64,000 nt of DNA, taken from NCBI GenBank assembly GCA_902586485.1, contig CACIHO010000001.1, positions 155,774 through 219,773 on the forward strand, written 5' to 3'. This stretch comes from an uncultured Pelagibacteraceae bacterium (GTDB lineage: Bacteria; Pseudomonadota; Alphaproteobacteria; Pelagibacterales; Pelagibacteraceae). Both the position numbers and the translations under genes were made by a program. The notes below the pieces were generated by a model. That model saw nothing but the letters and a program-made list of their open reading frames with translations. It searched no databases and was not told the DNA's origin. Below are positions 8,673 to 17,201 of the stretch, piece after piece. Numbering within the stretch: the first letter of the stretch is position 1; each line of letters begins with the position of its first letter.

Positions 8673-9226
8673 TAATCATACTTCCATTTAATACCACAGC
8701 CCGCACTGGGTATCTGATCTTCAGGACCTTTTCCAGTTTCAGCTATTTGTCTCATTGCTGTTAGCAGATCACTTTCTCCTTCTTTAACTGGAATAAACTT
8801 TTTAAGTTCTCTTAATCGTCCTCTGTATTGAAGTTCTAGATTTTTATTGTAGCCAAAGAAATCTGGAGTACATACAGCATCATATGCTTTAGCAATTTCT
8901 TGAGTTTCATCATGTAAGTAAGGAAAATTGAAATGATTTTCATTTGAAAACTTGATCATGTTATCAAATGAGTCGTCTGGATAATTAACAAAGTCATTTG
9001 AGCAGATCGCAACTGAGTTGATACCAATTTTGTTTAATTCGCTACAATCTTCAACTAATTCTTTTGTAATAGCTTTTACATATGGACAATGATTACAAAT
9101 AAACATTATCAAAGTTCCATTTTCACCTTTGATATCATTTAAGGACAGAATTTTATTTTCAGTAGATTTTAATTCAAATGGAATAGCTTTTTGACCAAAA
9201 TCACATATTGGAGTTTGTATAGGCAT
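8672..9226 (-). CDS. thioredoxin-fold (redoxin/AhpC-TSA type) family protein
   Basis: This 184-aa protein has a thioredoxin-fold redoxin domain with the active-site motif CNHCPY (Cys44 and Cys47). It has no signal peptide, so it probably acts in the cytoplasm. Further cysteines occur near the N-terminus (Cys8) and close to the C-terminus (PSAGCGIKW). The family is a common CxxC redoxin group of uncharacterised peroxiredoxin-like or disulfide-handling proteins; the partner is unknown. It is divergent from the gamma-carbonic-anhydrase-like gene with only 19 nt between the start codons. Confidence 0.88.
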   Translation of the reverse strand: MPIQTPICDFGQKAIPFELKSTENKILSLNDIKGENGTLIMFICNHCPYVKAITKELVEDCSELNKIGINSVAICSNDFVNYPDDSFDNMIKFSNENHFNFPYLHDETQEIAKAYDAVCTPDFFGYNKNLELQYRGRLRELKKFIPVKEGESDLLTAMRQIAETGKGPEDQIPSAGCGIKWKYD

Positions 9227-9245
9227 AATGTAAAATATATAGATT

Positions 9246-9758
9246 ATGTTTTATGATTTAAAAGATAAAAAACCAAAAAACTCTGGCGAAAATTGGGTAG
9301 CTCCGAATGCCACAATAATTGGAGATGTTACTTTAGAAAAAAATACAAGTATTTGGTTTAATGCAGTGCTTAGAGGAGATATTGAAAATATTCATATTGG
9401 TGAAGGATCTAATGTACAAGATGGAAGCGTATTACACACAGATCCTGGATGTCCATTAAAGGTAGGAAAAAATGTTACGGTTGGCCATCTAGTTATGCTT
9501 CATGGATGTACTATTGGAGACAACACTTTAATTGGAATTGGAGCTGTCATTTTAAACAAAGCTAAAATTGGTAAAAATTGTATAATTGGTGCAAAAGCTT
9601 TAATTACAGAAAATAAAGTCATACCTGATAACTCTTTAGTTGTTGGTTCTCCAGGCAAAATTATTAGAGAAGTTACAGAAGAAGAAAAAAAAGCAGTATT
9701 TGAAAACACAAAACATTATCAAGATAATTGGAAAAAATATTCAAAATCAATTTTTTAA
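9246..9758 (+). CDS. gamma-carbonic-anhydrase-like protein (YrdA/PaaY type)
   Basis: This 170-aa protein is a left-handed beta-helix built of hexapeptide repeats (IGEGSNV, IGDNTLIG, IGKNCIIG). It has the His residues typical of the zinc sites of this family in VLHTDPG, VGHLVMLHGC. Homologues form trimers and either hydrate CO2 or act as CoA-thioester-related metal proteins, so the activity is uncertain. Cytoplasmic. The next gene follows after 9 nt with a good AAAGGAG ribosome site. Confidence 0.9.
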   Translation: MFYDLKDKKPKNSGENWVAPNATIIGDVTLEKNTSIWFNAVLRGDIENIHIGEGSNVQDGSVLHTDPGCPLKVGKNVTVGHLVMLHGCTIGDNTLIGIGAVILNKAKIGKNCIIGAKALITENKVIPDNSLVVGSPGKIIREVTEEEKKAVFENTKHYQDNWKKYSKSIF

Positions 9759-9767
9759 AGGAGATAA

Positions 9768-10058
9768 ATGCCAGCAGGATATGTCATAGCACAATTGAAA
9801 ATAACTAATCTGGAAAATTATAAAGAGTATATTGAAAAAGTGAATCCAATTATAAAAAAATTTGGTGGAGAATATTTGGTAAGAGCTGGTGAGTTTCAAA
9901 TATTTGATGGGCAAACAAAATTTCCAAGAATAATTATTCTAAAATTTCCAAGCTATGAAAGAGCTCTTGAGTGGTATAATTCAGAGGAATATAAACCAAT
10001 AAAACAAATAAGATTGGATAATGCTGAGGGAACAAATATAATAATCAAAGGTCTATGA
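9768..10058 (+). CDS. DUF1330 family protein
   Basis: This 96-aa ferredoxin-fold protein has the family pattern: GYVIAQLKITNLENYKEY at the start, a GGEYLVRAG turn, and FPSYERALEWYNSEEYKP before the C-terminal strand. DUF1330 proteins are small cytoplasmic dimers of the dimeric alpha-beta barrel type with no agreed function. A clear AAAGGAG site precedes the ATG. The stop overlaps the next start (TATGAG), indicating translational coupling to the secreted protein that follows. Confidence 0.92.
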   Translation: MPAGYVIAQLKITNLENYKEYIEKVNPIIKKFGGEYLVRAGEFQIFDGQTKFPRIIILKFPSYERALEWYNSEEYKPIKQIRLDNAEGTNIIIKGL

Positions 10059-10639
10059 GAAAAATATTTATAGTTTTAATAATTTCTTTAATTTCTCAAT
10101 TATCTCAAGCAAACGAAAGATTTATACCACTTGAATTATTTACAGGTGGGGAAATTCGTGACGATACTGAAATTAAATTTACAAAAGCCAATTTGGTCTT
10201 TGGAGACAAGAAAAGAAAAAAAATAGTAGGACCTGAAGATTGGAAAAATCCAAATACAGGTGAGATCATTAAAGTCTATAAAAGAACAAGAAAAAGCCAA
10301 AGTGGCGTTAAAACACAATTATTTGCCGTTACTAATGATGGACAATGTATTGGAAGAGTATGGGATAGTAGGAGGAGTGGAAGAATAATTGTAAATGGAT
10401 GTAAATTTCCTTTAGGAGTGTGGAATGAAGGTGAAAAAAGAACATTTAAAGGATCTTCTGGAGGAAAGACTAGAAAAATTGAATTGACTATTTTAAAACT
10501 AGGAAAAAAACAAAAAGATAAAGTAACATTTAATTGGAAACTTTACGATGGAGCTGGAAAATTAATGGATGACAATGATTATACATTTTCTGCTGGCAAA
10601 GCAATGACAAAGCTTAATGATAAAAAAATATCAAAATGA
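10055..10639 (+). CDS. secreted protein of unknown function
   Basis: This 194-aa protein has a signal peptide (MRKIFIVLIISLISQLSQA, cleavage near residue 19) and a soluble, basic, beta-rich mature part with two cysteines (GQCIG, NGCKFP) that could form a disulfide in the periplasm. No family is recognised. It overlaps DUF1330 upstream by 4 nt, and its stop overlaps the ATG of the predicted secreted metallopeptidase by 4 nt, so the two secreted proteins are almost certainly made together. Confidence 0.85.
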   Translation: MRKIFIVLIISLISQLSQANERFIPLELFTGGEIRDDTEIKFTKANLVFGDKKRKKIVGPEDWKNPNTGEIIKVYKRTRKSQSGVKTQLFAVTNDGQCIGRVWDSRRSGRIIVNGCKFPLGVWNEGEKRTFKGSSGGKTRKIELTILKLGKKQKDKVTFNWKLYDGAGKLMDDNDYTFSAGKAMTKLNDKKISK

Positions 10640-11832
10640 AAAAAATATTTATATTTTTATTTGCTATAGTTTTTTATTCTATATCATTTTTAACAAATAA
10701 TATTTTTGCGGAGATTAAAGTTCCAGGCTCTGGAGGGATTAATTATTGGAATGATTTTGAAAAATTTTACAAAAAACAACTTAAGAAATCTCAAAAAAAG
10801 AAACAAAATTTAATTTTTTATGGGTCAACTAGTGGAGGAGGATGGGCCACAGGATTTAAAATTGTAAAAGAGATAAATGATGAAGTACATGAACAAGTCT
10901 ATAAACAGTGCATGAAGAGAGCAAAAAAGTACACTCAAAATGAATGTTTTTTGTTTGCAATTAATGACAAAATTGTTTGGACAAATATTGATGAACCTGT
11001 TGCAACTGTAAAGATGAATTTGGAAATTGATGAAAATGATAAAAAACCTGGAAGATTTTTTAGAGATCAACCTGATGTTACAGATGAACCTCAAGTTCAT
11101 TTTATTTATATATTAAATAAAGACAGTGAGGATAATGAGTGGGATATTAATGGTAAAATGGAAAAAGAGCTATTAGCTGCAAATGAAAAAGTTTTTGAAA
11201 TGACAAAAGGTAAACAAAAATTTAGATATGATATGAGAGAAGATGGAAAATTAGATATTTCATTTGTTAGATTTAATAAGCAATATAAAGGTAATTATGG
11301 GATGAATTATCCTGACGCTTATTTAACACAAAAAGGATTTAATGATCCTAACAAATTATATTTTGCCTGGGCTGATGTTAAACATAGTGATGGTGGACAG
11401 GGAAGTGTTCATCATGGATATATTTTTTTACAAAGTAAATACATAACAAATGCAAATAAAAGAATGATGATGACATTACATGAAATATTGCATGTAAATG
11501 GTTTTGCTTGGCCTTGCACCAAAGGTAATTCTAAAGGACACACATCAAGTTCAACCGTCATTGGTGGACCAGTTGGTGACGATTCGTATAGACTTGGAGT
11601 TTTGTATGATCACGGTGATGATACTTGTCCAGATTTTAAAGACTCTGCTTTTCTAGACCCAACATCTAATAATCCTTTTAATCCTGTTGAGCTAAAATGT
11701 GCAATGGCAGCTGAAGTTGGACGAGGAAAAGCTCCAAATGAAAATTATGATTGGAGAAAAAGATATTCACATAAAAAACTTCAAAAAATAAAAGCTAAAA
11801 GAACCTGGTGCACTTACAATGTTGGAAATTAA
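10636..11832 (+). CDS. predicted secreted zinc metallopeptidase-like protein
   Basis: This 398-aa protein has a signal peptide ending near FA at residue 25. It contains the zinc-peptidase motif HEILH at 282-286 in the longer pattern HExxHxNGF. The residue where metzincins have their third His is Trp (HEILHVNGFAW), so any third ligand must come from elsewhere, such as His in KGHTSS or YDHGDD. Several cysteines suggest disulfides in the periplasm or outside the cell. It overlaps the preceding secreted-protein gene by 4 nt, and its 3' end overlaps the convergent 67-aa gene by 4 nt. I do not recognise the family; peptidase activity is inference from the motif. Confidence 0.75.
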   Translation: MKKIFIFLFAIVFYSISFLTNNIFAEIKVPGSGGINYWNDFEKFYKKQLKKSQKKKQNLIFYGSTSGGGWATGFKIVKEINDEVHEQVYKQCMKRAKKYTQNECFLFAINDKIVWTNIDEPVATVKMNLEIDENDKKPGRFFRDQPDVTDEPQVHFIYILNKDSEDNEWDINGKMEKELLAANEKVFEMTKGKQKFRYDMREDGKLDISFVRFNKQYKGNYGMNYPDAYLTQKGFNDPNKLYFAWADVKHSDGGQGSVHHGYIFLQSKYITNANKRMMMTLHEILHVNGFAWPCTKGNSKGHTSSSTVIGGPVGDDSYRLGVLYDHGDDTCPDFKDSAFLDPTSNNPFNPVELKCAMAAEVGRGKAPNENYDWRKRYSHKKLQKIKAKRTWCTYNVGN

Positions 11833-12032
11833 CTAAAAAGCAAACCATTAATTGAATAAACAATTAATCCAATAATTATTATTAATAAAATCAAAAAAGA
11901 TAATTGTCCACTTAACTTAGATTTAATTTTGGTTTTACCCTCTTTAAATTTTTTAAAGTGAATGCTCCCAAATCTCATTACAGCCAATCCTAAAATTATA
12001 AGAAATGCTGTAAAAATATATCCAGTAACCAT
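11829..12032 (-). CDS. small two-helix membrane protein, unknown function
   Basis: This 67-aa protein has two hydrophobic helices (residues about 3-21 and 44-66) separated by a basic loop rich in Lys (HFKKFKEGKTKIKSK). That loop should sit in the cytoplasm, placing both ends outside. It lies directly after the flavin-binding protein gene on the minus strand with no gap, so it is probably co-transcribed. No family is recognised. Confidence 0.7.
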   Translation of the reverse strand: MVTGYIFTAFLIILGLAVMRFGSIHFKKFKEGKTKIKSKLSGQLSFLILLIIIIGLIVYSINGLLFS

Positions 12033-12638
12033 CTATGGAACTAACCAGGTGTCTTTATTGTTTTCCAAATTAAACTTTGCTCTTCGGTGACCTTTAGCTG
12101 CTAAGTAAAGCCATTCTATAGATTTAATCTTACACTGAATGACAGTAAAGTTTTTATAACCTTCTTCACTTTGTTCTTTAGTATAATCAAAATTGTCTAA
12201 TTCTGGTTTTAGTCCAGAGGTTGGTAAATCTGACTCAGTTCCAGGTCCATTATCAACTAAATAACATTTTCTACTAATATGTTGAGTTTTAGACCAAGAT
12301 TCTTTTGTTACATCATTATTGTGATTAATAATACATTCTACTTTTAATCTGACCTGTATCTTTTCATCTTTATCATAAAATAACATTGCAGCATTTTTAT
12401 TTACTTTTAGCTTTTCTATTTTATCTGATCGAATGTCACTATGACATTGAACTATATTATTTAATTGGTCTGATTTTCTTAAAACCACAATTCTTCCATC
12501 TAAGTCAGATTGATCGCCACAAATAAATACAGGTATTCTAAAAGGTGAACTTCTATCTTTAACAGCATTATCTAACATTGACCAAATTTTCTTTTTGATC
12601 TCCGTAAAGTCCTCGTAATAAGGAACTGTATCCGTCAC
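12033..12638 (-). CDS. pyridoxamine 5'-phosphate oxidase-like FMN-binding protein
   Basis: This 201-aa cytoplasmic protein has the split-barrel flavin-binding arrangement: GRIVVLRKSD near residue 48, VNKNAAMLFYDKDEKIQVRLK in the middle and a C-terminal IEWLYLAAKGHRRAKF with the family WL...GHRRA pattern. The family includes FMN-dependent oxidases and haem- or F420-related proteins. The true pdxH signature is only partly present, so I call it PNPOx-like and do not assign vitamin B6 synthesis. It lies 5 nt downstream of the reductase gene and abuts the small membrane protein gene. Confidence 0.85.
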   Translation of the reverse strand: MTDTVPYYEDFTEIKKKIWSMLDNAVKDRSSPFRIPVFICGDQSDLDGRIVVLRKSDQLNNIVQCHSDIRSDKIEKLKVNKNAAMLFYDKDEKIQVRLKVECIINHNNDVTKESWSKTQHISRKCYLVDNGPGTESDLPTSGLKPELDNFDYTKEQSEEGYKNFTVIQCKIKSIEWLYLAAKGHRRAKFNLENNKDTWLVP

Positions 12639-12643
12639 AAATA

Positions 12644-13519
12644 TTATTTTTTCTTTTTTAATCGAGCAATCAAACCTGAGCTATCCCAACGATTTCCACC
12701 CATTTCTTGAACCTCAGCATAATAGCCATCAATAATTTCTGTTATAGGAACAGGTGAACCATTTTTTTTTGCTTCCTCGATTGCAATTTTTAAATCTTTT
12801 CTCATCCAATCAATAGCAAAACCATAATCAAATTTGTCATCAGTCATAGTTCGGTATCTATTTTCCATTTGCCAAGATTGTGCCGCACCTTTAGATATTG
12901 TTTCCATAACTTTATCCATATCCAAACCAGCGTTTATTCCAAAATTTATTGCTTCAGATAAACCTTGGACTGTTCCAGCAATACACATTTGGTTCATCAT
13001 CTTTGTTAACTGGCCACTTCCACAAGGACCAATTAATTTTACTTTTTTACTATAACAATCAATTACAGGCTCAGCCTTCTTAAATACTTCTTCATCACCA
13101 CCAACCATTACTGTTAGTATTCCACCTTCAGCGCCAGCTTGACCTCCTGAAATAGGAGCATCTAAAAAACTAAACCCTTTATCATTTGCTTTTTTATTTA
13201 ATTCTCTTGATACTTCTGCAGATACAGTTGAGTTATCAATAAAAATGGACCCAGCTTTTGCTGTATTAAATAATCCATTTTCTCCAGTTGCTACTTCTCT
13301 TAAATCATCGTCATTACCAACACATGTAAAAATGAAATCAGCACCATCTGCAGCTTCTGCAGGTGTATTGGCCATTTTACCTTTATATTCACCAATCCAT
13401 TTTTCAGCTTTAGATTTAGTTCTATTAAAAACAGTTACATTGTGTCCGGCTTTTGATATATATCCAGCCATTGGGTAGCCCATAACCCCAAGACCTATGA
13501 AAGCAACATTACAAGTCAT
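12644..13519 (-). CDS. 3-hydroxyisobutyrate dehydrogenase-family NAD(P)-dependent reductase
   Basis: This 291-aa protein has an N-terminal Rossmann fold (IGLGVMGYPMAG, residues 9-20), the substrate loop DAPISGGQAGAEGG, and GPCGSGQLTKMMNQ with the catalytic Lys of beta-hydroxyacid dehydrogenases. Members reduce tartronate semialdehyde or succinic semialdehyde, or oxidise 3-hydroxyisobutyrate, in the cytoplasm; sequence alone does not separate these. The gene is divergent from an MFS transporter with only 11 nt between start codons, so their control regions must overlap coding sequence. Confidence 0.92.
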   Translation of the reverse strand: MTCNVAFIGLGVMGYPMAGYISKAGHNVTVFNRTKSKAEKWIGEYKGKMANTPAEAADGADFIFTCVGNDDDLREVATGENGLFNTAKAGSIFIDNSTVSAEVSRELNKKANDKGFSFLDAPISGGQAGAEGGILTVMVGGDEEVFKKAEPVIDCYSKKVKLIGPCGSGQLTKMMNQMCIAGTVQGLSEAINFGINAGLDMDKVMETISKGAAQSWQMENRYRTMTDDKFDYGFAIDWMRKDLKIAIEEAKKNGSPVPITEIIDGYYAEVQEMGGNRWDSSGLIARLKKKK

Positions 13520-13530
13520 AATTTTTTTCT

Positions 13531-14736
13531 ATGTTTAAAAGTTTAAGTTTAAAAGTAATTGTATTTGGTTTTATTTTTACATTTTTTTCAAGTTTTGGAC
13601 AGAGTTTTTTTCTTGGTTTATTTAATTCTAGTATTAGAGACGCTTTATCAATTACACACGGACAATTTGGCTCAATTTATGCCTCAGCCACTTTATTGAG
13701 CAGTATTGTTTTAGTTTGGATTGGAAAAAAAATTGATGATGTAAATATCTTAAAGTTTGCATCTTATGTAATAATTTTTTTATCAGCTTCTTGCTTTATA
13801 TTTTCAAAAATTTCATCTGTTATTTTTTTATTTGTAGGAATTTTTTTAATGCGATTAGCTGGACAAGGATTATCAAGTCATACAGCAACAACAACCATAT
13901 CCCGTTTTTTTGAGAAAAATAGAGGTAGAGCTTTAAGTACAGGCTGGTTAGGCTTATCTTTAGCTGAATTCATAATGCCAGTTTTAATTGTTTTTTTATT
14001 AACTTTTCTAGAATGGAGAGATATTTGGGTTTCAATTTCTATTTTAGTTATATTTGTTTTGCCTGTTGCAACTTTTCTTTTAGTTAAAGATGTTAAGCTT
14101 GATACTAGAGAAGAATCTAAAATAGAAGAGAATAACAAAGAAATTAAACAATGGAAAAGAATAGAAGTTTTAAAAGATTATCGATTTTATATTATTTGTA
14201 TGACAATGTTAGCGATGCCATGGATTGCAACGGGGTCTTTTGTTTATCAGTCTTTTATATCTTCATCTAAAGAATGGGGACCTTATGTGATTGCGCAATC
14301 ATTTATGGCATATTCAATTTTATCAGTGATTACTCTTTTTATATCTGGTTTTTTAATTGATAAATTTTCGAGTAGAAAATTATTAATCTATATGAATATC
14401 CCACTTCTTTTTGGTACTATAGTTCTCTACTATTTTAACGCACCGATTTCATCTTTTGTTTTTTTTGCTTTAGTAGGGGTTACCAATGGTTTGGCAAACG
14501 TACTTGGTTCTTCAACTTGGGCCGAAATTTATGGTGTTAAATATATTGGCTCTATAAAAGCCTTAACAACTGCTTTAATGGTATTTTCAACAGCCTTTGG
14601 TACAGCTTTATTTGGATTTTTGATTGATATTGGTTTTTCAATTGAACAGATAGCGGTTGTTTCAGGTGCCTACATCTTTAGCTCAATTGTCCTTCTTTAT
14701 TTGGTTAAAAATAAGTTAAATCCACATTATTTATAA
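13531..14736 (+). CDS. MFS transporter
   Basis: This 401-aa inner-membrane protein has twelve hydrophobic segments and the loop 2-3 pattern WIGKKIDDVN after helix 2. It also has a conserved helix 4 (RLAGQGLSSHTATTTISRFF) like that of oxalate/formate or monocarboxylate carriers. It probably moves a small organic acid. The start is 11 nt from the start of the divergent hydroxyacid dehydrogenase, a pairing that would fit uptake and reduction of the same acid; this is inference from position. Confidence 0.88.
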   Translation: MFKSLSLKVIVFGFIFTFFSSFGQSFFLGLFNSSIRDALSITHGQFGSIYASATLLSSIVLVWIGKKIDDVNILKFASYVIIFLSASCFIFSKISSVIFLFVGIFLMRLAGQGLSSHTATTTISRFFEKNRGRALSTGWLGLSLAEFIMPVLIVFLLTFLEWRDIWVSISILVIFVLPVATFLLVKDVKLDTREESKIEENNKEIKQWKRIEVLKDYRFYIICMTMLAMPWIATGSFVYQSFISSSKEWGPYVIAQSFMAYSILSVITLFISGFLIDKFSSRKLLIYMNIPLLFGTIVLYYFNAPISSFVFFALVGVTNGLANVLGSSTWAEIYGVKYIGSIKALTTALMVFSTAFGTALFGFLIDIGFSIEQIAVVSGAYIFSSIVLLYLVKNKLNPHYL

Positions 14737-14745
14737 AAATAGCCC

Positions 14746-14774
14746 TTGATTTTTAAAGACTCACTGTGTAGATA
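14746..14774 (+). promoter_or_regulatory. predicted sigma-70 promoter of rpoZ
   Basis: TTGATT, a 17-nt spacer and TAGATA match the sigma-70 pattern at 4 of 6 positions in each box. The expected start of transcription, 6-7 nt downstream, falls at or beside the rpoZ ATG (14781), implying a leaderless message. It sits in the 44-nt gap after the MFS gene. Confidence 0.4.
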
Positions 14775-14780
14775 CTGCGC

Positions 14781-15317
14781 ATGGCCAGAGTTACCGTAGA
14801 AGACTGTATAGATAAAGTAGAGAGTCCTTACGAATTAGTACTTGTTGCTAAAGAGAGAGCCACTCAACTTAATGCAGGAATAGAACCAACAATTGATAGA
14901 GATAACGATAAAAACACTGTTATTTCATTAAGAGAAATTGCTGAAGAAAAAATTAAAGTTTCAGATTTAACCGATAGTGCAATTTACAAACTTAGAAAAC
15001 ATGTTGAACAAGTTGATGACACTGCTGAGGATGATGAAGAAATAGGCGATGATTTTGAAAATTTATATAAAGGTGAAATCTCAAAAAGTGGAACCCCAAT
15101 TTTACCATCTAAAAGAGCAAGAAAAACGCCTGAAAAAATTCAAGTTACAAAAGAAGATTTGGCTGAGCTATCTGAAACAGCTACAGTAGAAGTTGATAAT
15201 TCAGTAGGTGAAGAAACTATGAATGAGCAAGGAGAAGTTTCTTTAGATGAAGTATCAGAATCAGAAAATCAAGAAGCAGACGTATCTTCAGACGACACTG
15301 AAGCTTCAAACTCTTAA
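14781..15317 (+). CDS. rpoZ: RNA polymerase omega subunit with long acidic C-terminal tail
   Basis: The first 65 residues are a normal omega subunit (MARVTVEDCIDKVESPYELV, then NDKNTVISLREIAEE), which binds the RpoC C-terminal region and aids polymerase assembly. The protein is 178 aa against about 90 in E. coli. The extra 100 residues are very rich in Asp/Glu/Ser and look disordered (DDTAEDDEEIGDDFE, SDDTEASNS). Acidic extensions occur in other alphaproteobacteria, but this one is long. It is followed by dusA after 22 nt. Confidence 0.95.
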   Translation: MARVTVEDCIDKVESPYELVLVAKERATQLNAGIEPTIDRDNDKNTVISLREIAEEKIKVSDLTDSAIYKLRKHVEQVDDTAEDDEEIGDDFENLYKGEISKSGTPILPSKRARKTPEKIQVTKEDLAELSETATVEVDNSVGEETMNEQGEVSLDEVSESENQEADVSSDDTEASNS

Positions 15318-15339
15318 AAAAATAATATAAAGTTATATC

Positions 15340-16332
15340 ATGAATAGGAAAGTATCAGTTGCTCCTATGATGGATTGCACAGATCGTCATGAACGATTTT
15401 TTCTAAGATTAATATCCAAAAATACTCTTCTTTACACTGAGATGGTAGTAGATGAAGCTATAAATAGAGGAGATAAAAAAAAGTTATTAGAGTTTAATAT
15501 TAACGAAAAACCTGTAGCACTTCAATTAGGAGGTTCGTCTCCAAAACTTTTAGCTGAAGCCACTAAAGTGGGTGAAGATTTCGGTTATGATGAAATTAAT
15601 CTAAACTTAGGTTGTCCTAGTAAAAAAGTTGAAAAAAATAGATTTGGCGCTTGTTTAATGAAAGAGCCAAATTTAGTGGCAGATTGTTTAAGTAAAATGC
15701 AATCAGTTACAAAACTACCAGTAACTATAAAAACAAGAATTGGTTACGATGATGTGGAAGATTATGAAAATTTACATAATTTTATTTCTACCTTAAAAGC
15801 GACTGGTGTTAAAACTTTTATTATTCACGCAAGAAAAGCAATGTTGGGTAAATTTACACCAAAGCAAAATTTAAATATTCCACCTTTAAAATATGAGTAT
15901 GTATACAAATTAAAAGAAGATTTTCCTAAAGAAGAGATCATTATTAATGGAGGAATAACTTCTGTGGATGAAATAAAACCTTTTTTAGAGAAAACTGATG
16001 GTGTAATGATTGGAAGAGCCGCTTATCATACCCCTTATTTGTTAGCAGATATTGAAAGAGAAATATTTAATAATGAAGATGTACCAAGTAGACAAGATGT
16101 GATTGAACAACTTATTCCTTATGTGAAAGAAGAATTAAAAAAAGGAACAAGGTTAAATCAAATCATGAGACACACTCTTGGTTTATTTCATGGTCAAACA
16201 GGCGCAAGTTATTGGAAAAGGTATTTAAGCGAAAACATGTGTGTAAGAGACGCTGATGTTAAAAAGATTGATCACATCATGGATAAAATTAAATACAACA
16301 ATGTAGATACTAGAGTAGGGCAGTCTGCTTAA
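15340..16332 (+). CDS. dusA: tRNA-dihydrouridine synthase A
   Basis: This 330-aa FMN enzyme starts with VSVAPMMDCTDRHERFFLR, the DusA signature, and has LNLGCPSKKVEKNRFGACLM with the catalytic Cys, then IIHARKAML. It reduces uridines in the D-loop of tRNA (U20/U20a in E. coli) in the cytoplasm. Length matches the family. It lies between rpoZ and a TauE/SafE exporter, both close enough to share a transcript. Confidence 0.95.
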   Translation: MNRKVSVAPMMDCTDRHERFFLRLISKNTLLYTEMVVDEAINRGDKKKLLEFNINEKPVALQLGGSSPKLLAEATKVGEDFGYDEINLNLGCPSKKVEKNRFGACLMKEPNLVADCLSKMQSVTKLPVTIKTRIGYDDVEDYENLHNFISTLKATGVKTFIIHARKAMLGKFTPKQNLNIPPLKYEYVYKLKEDFPKEEIIINGGITSVDEIKPFLEKTDGVMIGRAAYHTPYLLADIEREIFNNEDVPSRQDVIEQLIPYVKEELKKGTRLNQIMRHTLGLFHGQTGASYWKRYLSENMCVRDADVKKIDHIMDKIKYNNVDTRVGQSA

Positions 16333-16372
16333 TTCAATTTTAACAAACGAATACGGTTATATTATTCTATTA

Positions 16373-17158
16373 ATGGTTTTAACAGCGATACCAGTTGGTT
16401 TTGTGGCTGGATTATTTGGTATTGGTGGAGGGTTGATAACTGTTCCATTTTTATATTTTATTTTTGGTTCTTTAGAAATTGATCCTCAATATGTTATGCA
16501 CCTTGCAGTAGGAACTTCCTTTGCAATTATAATACCAACATCTACTGTTTCAGTTTTAACACATCATAAATTTAAAGCCGTTGATTTTGATATAGTTAAG
16601 AATTACGGTCTCTTTGTTGTACTGGGAGTTATTGTTGGAACAGTTTTTGCAGCTTCTTTAAAAACTAAATCCTTAGTTTTATTTTTTTCAATAATGATCT
16701 TATTTTTAGGTATTTACTTACTCTTAATAAAAGAAAAGGAACAAAACATAATTGTTAAAATGAAATTACATCTAAAAGTTATTCTTGGTTTTCTTGTTGG
16801 GTTTATATCTGCTCCTATGGGTATAGGAGGGGCTGTAATGAATGTCCCTATTCTTAAGTTTTTTGGTTATTCAATAAATAAAGCAATAGGAAGTGCAGCA
16901 GCTATAGGTTTTTTAATTGCTCTATTTGGAGCAATTGGTTTTTTAATTTCAGGAAATTATTTAAATTCAAGTCTTCCACTAAGTATTGGTTTTATAAATA
17001 TTCCTGCTTTTTTAATTTTCATACCGATTACAACATTTATGGCTAGAATAGGAGCTAAAACAGTTCATAGTATTGATAAGAATAAAATTAGTAAGTTTTT
17101 TGGAATTTTTCTCTTAGTGGTTTCGATTAAATTTTTTTACGAATACTTAAAATTATAA
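16373..17158 (+). CDS. sulfite exporter TauE/SafE family protein
   Basis: The protein of 261 aa or more has about eight membrane segments in two halves, each opening with the family glycine motif (GFVAGLFGIGGGLITVPF and GFISAPMGIGGAVMNVP). Members export sulfite, sulfoacetate or other small anions; substrate unknown. The frame stays open for 18 codons before the listed ATG, so the first membrane helix probably starts earlier (for example at a CTG near 16325, overlapping dusA), since the ATG falls inside a hydrophobic run. A minus-strand terminator lies just after its stop. Confidence 0.9.
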   Translation: MVLTAIPVGFVAGLFGIGGGLITVPFLYFIFGSLEIDPQYVMHLAVGTSFAIIIPTSTVSVLTHHKFKAVDFDIVKNYGLFVVLGVIVGTVFAASLKTKSLVLFFSIMILFLGIYLLLIKEKEQNIIVKMKLHLKVILGFLVGFISAPMGIGGAVMNVPILKFFGYSINKAIGSAAAIGFLIALFGAIGFLISGNYLNSSLPLSIGFINIPAFLIFIPITTFMARIGAKTVHSIDKNKISKFFGIFLLVVSIKFFYEYLKL

Positions 17159-17163
17159 CAAGC

Positions 17164-17201
17164 AAAAAAAAGAGGTGACTTCAGTCTCCCTCCATCACCT
17201 C
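17164..17201 (-). terminator. rho-independent terminator on the minus strand
   Basis: Read on the minus strand, GAGGTGA, a 16-nt loop and TCACCTC are followed directly by eight T residues. This is a textbook intrinsic terminator in that direction; the plus strand has no T-run. No annotated minus-strand gene ends here: the nearest, the phosphomannomutase, stops 1.27 kb away across an oppositely oriented gene. It therefore probably ends an unannotated small transcript. Confidence 0.75.

Noticed and set aside
17191-17201. Similarity of ATCACCTC to the 16S rRNA 3' end
   Set aside because: Eight bases only, with no other rRNA sequence around it.
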